Below, in pieces: positions 61,261 to 64,000 of a stretch of DNA of 64,000 nucleotides (positions are counted from its first letter, which is position 1; every line of letters begins with the position of its first letter). The translations under genes and the position numbers were made by a program. The DNA lies in assembly GCA_937974175.1 (NCBI GenBank), contig CALJIG010000025.1, forward strand, positions 1-64,000. Direction: 5' to 3'. The notes beneath the pieces are model-generated. The model saw only the letters and a program-made list of their open reading frames with translations, made no database searches and was not told the DNA's origin. The DNA comes from an uncultured Ignavibacteria bacterium. Its GTDB lineage: Bacteria; Bacteroidota; Ignavibacteria; Tepidaquicellales; Tepidaquicellaceae.

Positions 61261-61294
61261 AAGCCCAATAATTCTGTATTATTGGGCTTTTTTT
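61261..61294 (+). terminator. Rho-independent terminator after the DUF2795 gene
   Basis: AAGCCCAATAAT (61261-61272) pairs exactly with ATTATTGGGCTT (61278-61289) around loop TCTGT, and the T-run extends to 61294. It ends the small-gene transcript and argues against the upstream start at 61282 for the next gene. Confidence 0.92.
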
Positions 61295-61344
61295 GTTATA
61301 TAGAGTTGTTAATTTCAAAAAATATTTCAACCTTTCTCTCTAGA

Positions 61345-63408
61345 ATGAGTTTTTTTAGACATTTTTTTACGTTTTGCTTGCTTTTATTGTGCCTTGGGGC
61401 ATATTCGCAAGATTCAGAACAAGATATTAATGACCCGAAAAATTATCGTTTATCTCTCCAGGAAGTAAGATTCCAATTTGCCGATAAGCAAAGCTTTGAT
61501 ACAGAAATATTAGAAGGGATAATAAATACGACAAAAAGTACTGATTTTCTACGATCTGAATTTTACACCGATTCCAAAAGAATTCAAAAATACTATTTTG
61601 ATAACGGCTACCTTGATGCCCAGATTGATACCTCTTCTCAGTACGGCGATGACAGTACAAAAGTAATTGCTACATTTATTATTAATGAAAAAGCGCGTTA
61701 CAGAATTAATAAAGTAATTTATAACGGCATAGAAAACGTTTCAGCAGACGTCTATTCACTTTTAACTACGGGTACAATTATAAGTCCTGACAAACATTAT
61801 AATAAATCTGAAGTACAGCTGGAGATTTCCAGAATACTTGGAATATTATTGAACAATGGTTATGCTCTTGCCCAGGCAGATATTCCGGATATTGTTAAAT
61901 TCGTTACAAAAGAAGCTAAACTGACAGATAAAGTCGATATAATACTGAATTTCACACCCAGAGACAGATATAGGTTTGGTAAGACTGCAATTACACTCAG
62001 CAATAATATTTATGATATTGAAATAGATGATTTACGGCGTGAGCTTGAGTACAGTGAAGGTGAAATTTATAGTAAAGAAAAACTGGTTGCCAGTGAAAAC
62101 AGAATATCGAAGATTGCAATTTTTGAAAACGGTAGAATTCAGATTGATAATATAGATTCATCTAAAAATATTATTGACTTAAAAATTAACGCAGTTGTTA
62201 CAGATAAATATGAGTTAAAACCTGAAGTATTAGGTTATGAAATTGGCGGGAGATTTTACCTAGGTGCCGGTTTAACTTTTTCAAATAAATATTTCTTCGG
62301 CGGCGGCAGGGTTTTCACTGCCGGTGTAAAAGGCTTAGTACACGATCTGGATTTTTACCGATATGAAGGACTTGCAACATTATACCAACCTCACTTATTT
62401 GATAACGACAAAATAACAGGAAATAACAATTTCGGAGTTACAAGCCGTAGAGAAGAATTATTGGAAGATTCTACAGGTTCATACCAGTTAGGAATTACAA
62501 GTGTAAAAAATCTTGCAAGTATAAAATATGAGCTTAGAAGTTTTACATACTTTAATAATTTAGTTATTGACTGGAGACTGGCAAATGACAGGATTAAATT
62601 TTTCTTTGACCTTAAGGGAGTAAATGCTGCAGGGGACACTGTACTCATTCGACAGCCTACATTTAATAATTTTACTTCCGCAATCGGACTTTCATTGATT
62701 CATAATCATTTAAACAGTTTACAATACCCCACTGACGGAACCTATTCTTCTTATTCCTTTGAAGAAACAGGTTTGCTTGGGAGTGTAGTGAAAAAATTAT
62801 TTAATACAGCTACTTCAAGTTATTTTAAACTTACAACACAAAATAAAATCTTTTTTGATATCTCTGATGAGAAAGATGGGAAATCAGTTCTAGGTTCAAA
62901 ATTCATTGTCGGGAATATTTTTCAATATGGCAAAAATGAATACTTTGTTGATGAAATTCCGGTAGCAGATGAACTGGTTCCTAACGATGCAAACTATGTA
63001 ATAGGCGGCAGCTCAAGCGTACGAGGATGGAGAGCAGGCTCATTATCTGAAGATGTTGACCCTGTTATCGGTGGCGGATTTATAATTGACGGCAGCTTTG
63101 AACACAGAACAAAACCATTTGCAAACTCTAAAAATACTCTTATAAGAGACCTGGGATTTGCAACATTCGTGGATTACGGAAACATCTGGAGCAGCTATAA
63201 GGCTTTCAGACCTGACCACATTGCAATAGCAATTGGAGGAGGTATAAGATATTATACAATTGTTGGAGCTTTCAGATTTGATGTCGGATGGAAATTATTC
63301 GATCCCGGAGCTGATGCCGATAAATGGCTTTTCCAAAACGATATATCAACAATTTTCAGAAGCGGTTATAAAATGGCAATTCAGTTTGGCATCGGAAATA
63401 CTTTTTAA
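61345..63408 (+). CDS. BamA/TamA-like Omp85-family outer-membrane protein
   Basis: A 687-residue protein when started at the ATG 61345, which begins the signal peptide MSFFRHFFTFCLLLLCLGAY (cleaved near residue 21). POTRA-like units fill about 50-310, for example RINKVIYNGIENVSADVYSL and RFGKTAITLSNNIYDIEIDD, each with the family's beta-alpha-alpha-beta pattern. The barrel follows and includes VIGGSSSVRGWRAGSL, the VRGW/VRGY motif of barrel loop 6. The C-terminus is MAIQFGIGNTF with a terminal phenylalanine. It probably inserts or secretes outer-membrane proteins. An upstream in-frame start at 61282 lies inside the terminator and is rejected. Confidence 0.9.
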   Translation: MSFFRHFFTFCLLLLCLGAYSQDSEQDINDPKNYRLSLQEVRFQFADKQSFDTEILEGIINTTKSTDFLRSEFYTDSKRIQKYYFDNGYLDAQIDTSSQYGDDSTKVIATFIINEKARYRINKVIYNGIENVSADVYSLLTTGTIISPDKHYNKSEVQLEISRILGILLNNGYALAQADIPDIVKFVTKEAKLTDKVDIILNFTPRDRYRFGKTAITLSNNIYDIEIDDLRRELEYSEGEIYSKEKLVASENRISKIAIFENGRIQIDNIDSSKNIIDLKINAVVTDKYELKPEVLGYEIGGRFYLGAGLTFSNKYFFGGGRVFTAGVKGLVHDLDFYRYEGLATLYQPHLFDNDKITGNNNFGVTSRREELLEDSTGSYQLGITSVKNLASIKYELRSFTYFNNLVIDWRLANDRIKFFFDLKGVNAAGDTVLIRQPTFNNFTSAIGLSLIHNHLNSLQYPTDGTYSSYSFEETGLLGSVVKKLFNTATSSYFKLTTQNKIFFDISDEKDGKSVLGSKFIVGNIFQYGKNEYFVDEIPVADELVPNDANYVIGGSSSVRGWRAGSLSEDVDPVIGGGFIIDGSFEHRTKPFANSKNTLIRDLGFATFVDYGNIWSSYKAFRPDHIAIAIGGGIRYYTIVGAFRFDVGWKLFDPGADADKWLFQNDISTIFRSGYKMAIQFGIGNTF

Positions 63409-63417
63409 TATTTTTTT

Positions 63418-64000
63418 ATGTGGCAAAATTTAATAGGACAAGAACGGGTTAAAAATATTTTAAAGAATATTCTTTCAAGCGGAAGAGTCTCTCATAGTTA
63501 TATTTTTTACGGTAAAAACGGAGTAGGCAAGGATGCAGCAGCAATTGAAATTGCTAAATATCTTAACTGTGAAAATCCCGATATTGAGACAGGAGCATGC
63601 GATAAATGCAAAAGCTGTAAAGATGTACAAAGCCTGAAATCAATGTTATTGAAATTCATTACAGCACTTCCTACCGGAAAAGATGATGATGAAAATTCCG
63701 TTCTTCAGTCATTAGAAAAAGCTGACTATGAAAATTACCTCAGTGAAATTGAAATTAAATCAGAAAATCCATATCATAAAATATCTCTTGAGAAAGCAAA
63801 TTTTATAAGAATAAGTTCAATCAGAGAAATTAAAGATTTAATTTATCTTACCGGCTCAGATAACCGTACAAAAGTTTTTTTGATATCAGATGCAGATAAC
63901 ATGAATCCGCAGAGCGCAAATGCACTGCTGAAAATTCTTGAGGAGCCTCCGAAAAATTCATTGCTCGTACTTACAACTTCAAAATTAAATTCACTTCTTC
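63418..64000 (+). CDS. holB: DNA polymerase III subunit delta' (5' part, runs off window)
   Basis: An ATG at 63418, 9 bases after the preceding stop, opens a frame that continues to the window end: about 194 codons. MWQNLIGQERVKNILKNILS and SHSYIFYGKNGVGKDAAAIE show the AAA+ start with its P-loop, GACDKCKSCKDV the cysteine cluster of the zinc-binding module, and FLISDADNMNPQSANALLKI followed by LEEPPKNSLLVLTT the sensor and SRC-like region. This is the clamp-loader subunit family; DnaX is less likely because of the divergent P-loop (GVGKDAAA). The 3' end is outside the window. Confidence 0.9.
   Translation, partial: MWQNLIGQERVKNILKNILSSGRVSHSYIFYGKNGVGKDAAAIEIAKYLNCENPDIETGACDKCKSCKDVQSLKSMLLKFITALPTGKDDDENSVLQSLEKADYENYLSEIEIKSENPYHKISLEKANFIRISSIREIKDLIYLTGSDNRTKVFLISDADNMNPQSANALLKILEEPPKNSLLVLTTSKLNSLL

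Noticed and set aside
61282..61344. Upstream start of the BamA/TamA-like gene
   Set aside because: It lies inside the terminator of the DUF2795 gene and would bury the signal peptide.

Overview
The window reads as a chromosomal segment of a low-GC, AT-rich Gram-negative bacterium of the Bacteroidota/Chlorobi/Ignavibacteriota side of the FCB group, most likely an Ignavibacteria-like lineage. Supporting signs are a type IX secretion sorting tail containing NYPNPFNPST, PorV-like outer-membrane proteins, a BatA-type protein, HprK, SpoIIE phosphatases with multi-helix membrane domains, and one promoter matching the Bacteroidota form TTTG-N19-TAnnTTTG. This placement is inference; no rRNA or tRNA gene was seen.

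Layout. At 1-31 the start of a probable accA leaves the window. Positions 51-17628 form one minus-strand surface-polysaccharide locus, read from high to low coordinates: SLBB export protein, chain-length regulator, O-antigen polymerase/ligase-like protein, MOP-family flippase, six glycosyltransferases, two methyltransferases, a DUF3473-type deacetylase, a polyprenyl glycosylphosphotransferase, a dolichol-phosphate-mannose-synthase-like enzyme and a GT2 fused to a degraded glycosylphosphotransferase module. A phosphohexomutase (17722-19125) and a lone B12-binding mutase subunit follow upstream. Positions 19581-21323 are a repeat island with a perfect 502-bp tandem duplication. Positions 21324-31405 hold a lipoprotein, an ECF sigma/anti-sigma/periplasmic-helper trio, a TPR protein, a T9SS-sorted propeller protein, MarC, CapA, a nucleotidyltransferase, a BatA-like protein and thiamine pyrophosphokinase. 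Positions 31411-42067 are a plus-strand run of a solute symporter, a patatin-Omp85 protein, two tandem PDZ-membrane-GAF-PP2C phosphatases and purB. lexA (minus) is followed by a second repeat island (42879-43703) containing a three-armed inverted repeat.

Positions 43704-48510 are four tandem paralogous outer-membrane beta-barrel genes (minus), divergent from a TetR-HlyD-ATPase-ATPase-permease-permease-GNAT operon (48635-54899) that resembles E. coli cecR-ybhGFSR with YbhF split in two. After an inverted-repeat spacer come hpf, hprK, an oligopeptide-type ABC operon without ATPase genes, a small DUF2795 gene with a clear promoter and Shine-Dalgarno, a BamA/TamA-like protein and the 5' part of holB.

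The most unusual material is non-coding. Both islands carry a bipartite motif CCGAC-N6-CCGAC (11-bp period, nine copies in one and three inverted copies in the other), heptanucleotide tandem arrays, shared G/C-rich hairpins and the three-armed element. Among proteins, the best leads are the tandem PDZ-membrane-GAF-PP2C phosphatases, the GT2/degenerate phosphotransferase fusion, the four-gene PorV-like array, and an ABC ATPase pair whose defects fall in one composite site. Start codons other than ATG, mainly TTG, are common.
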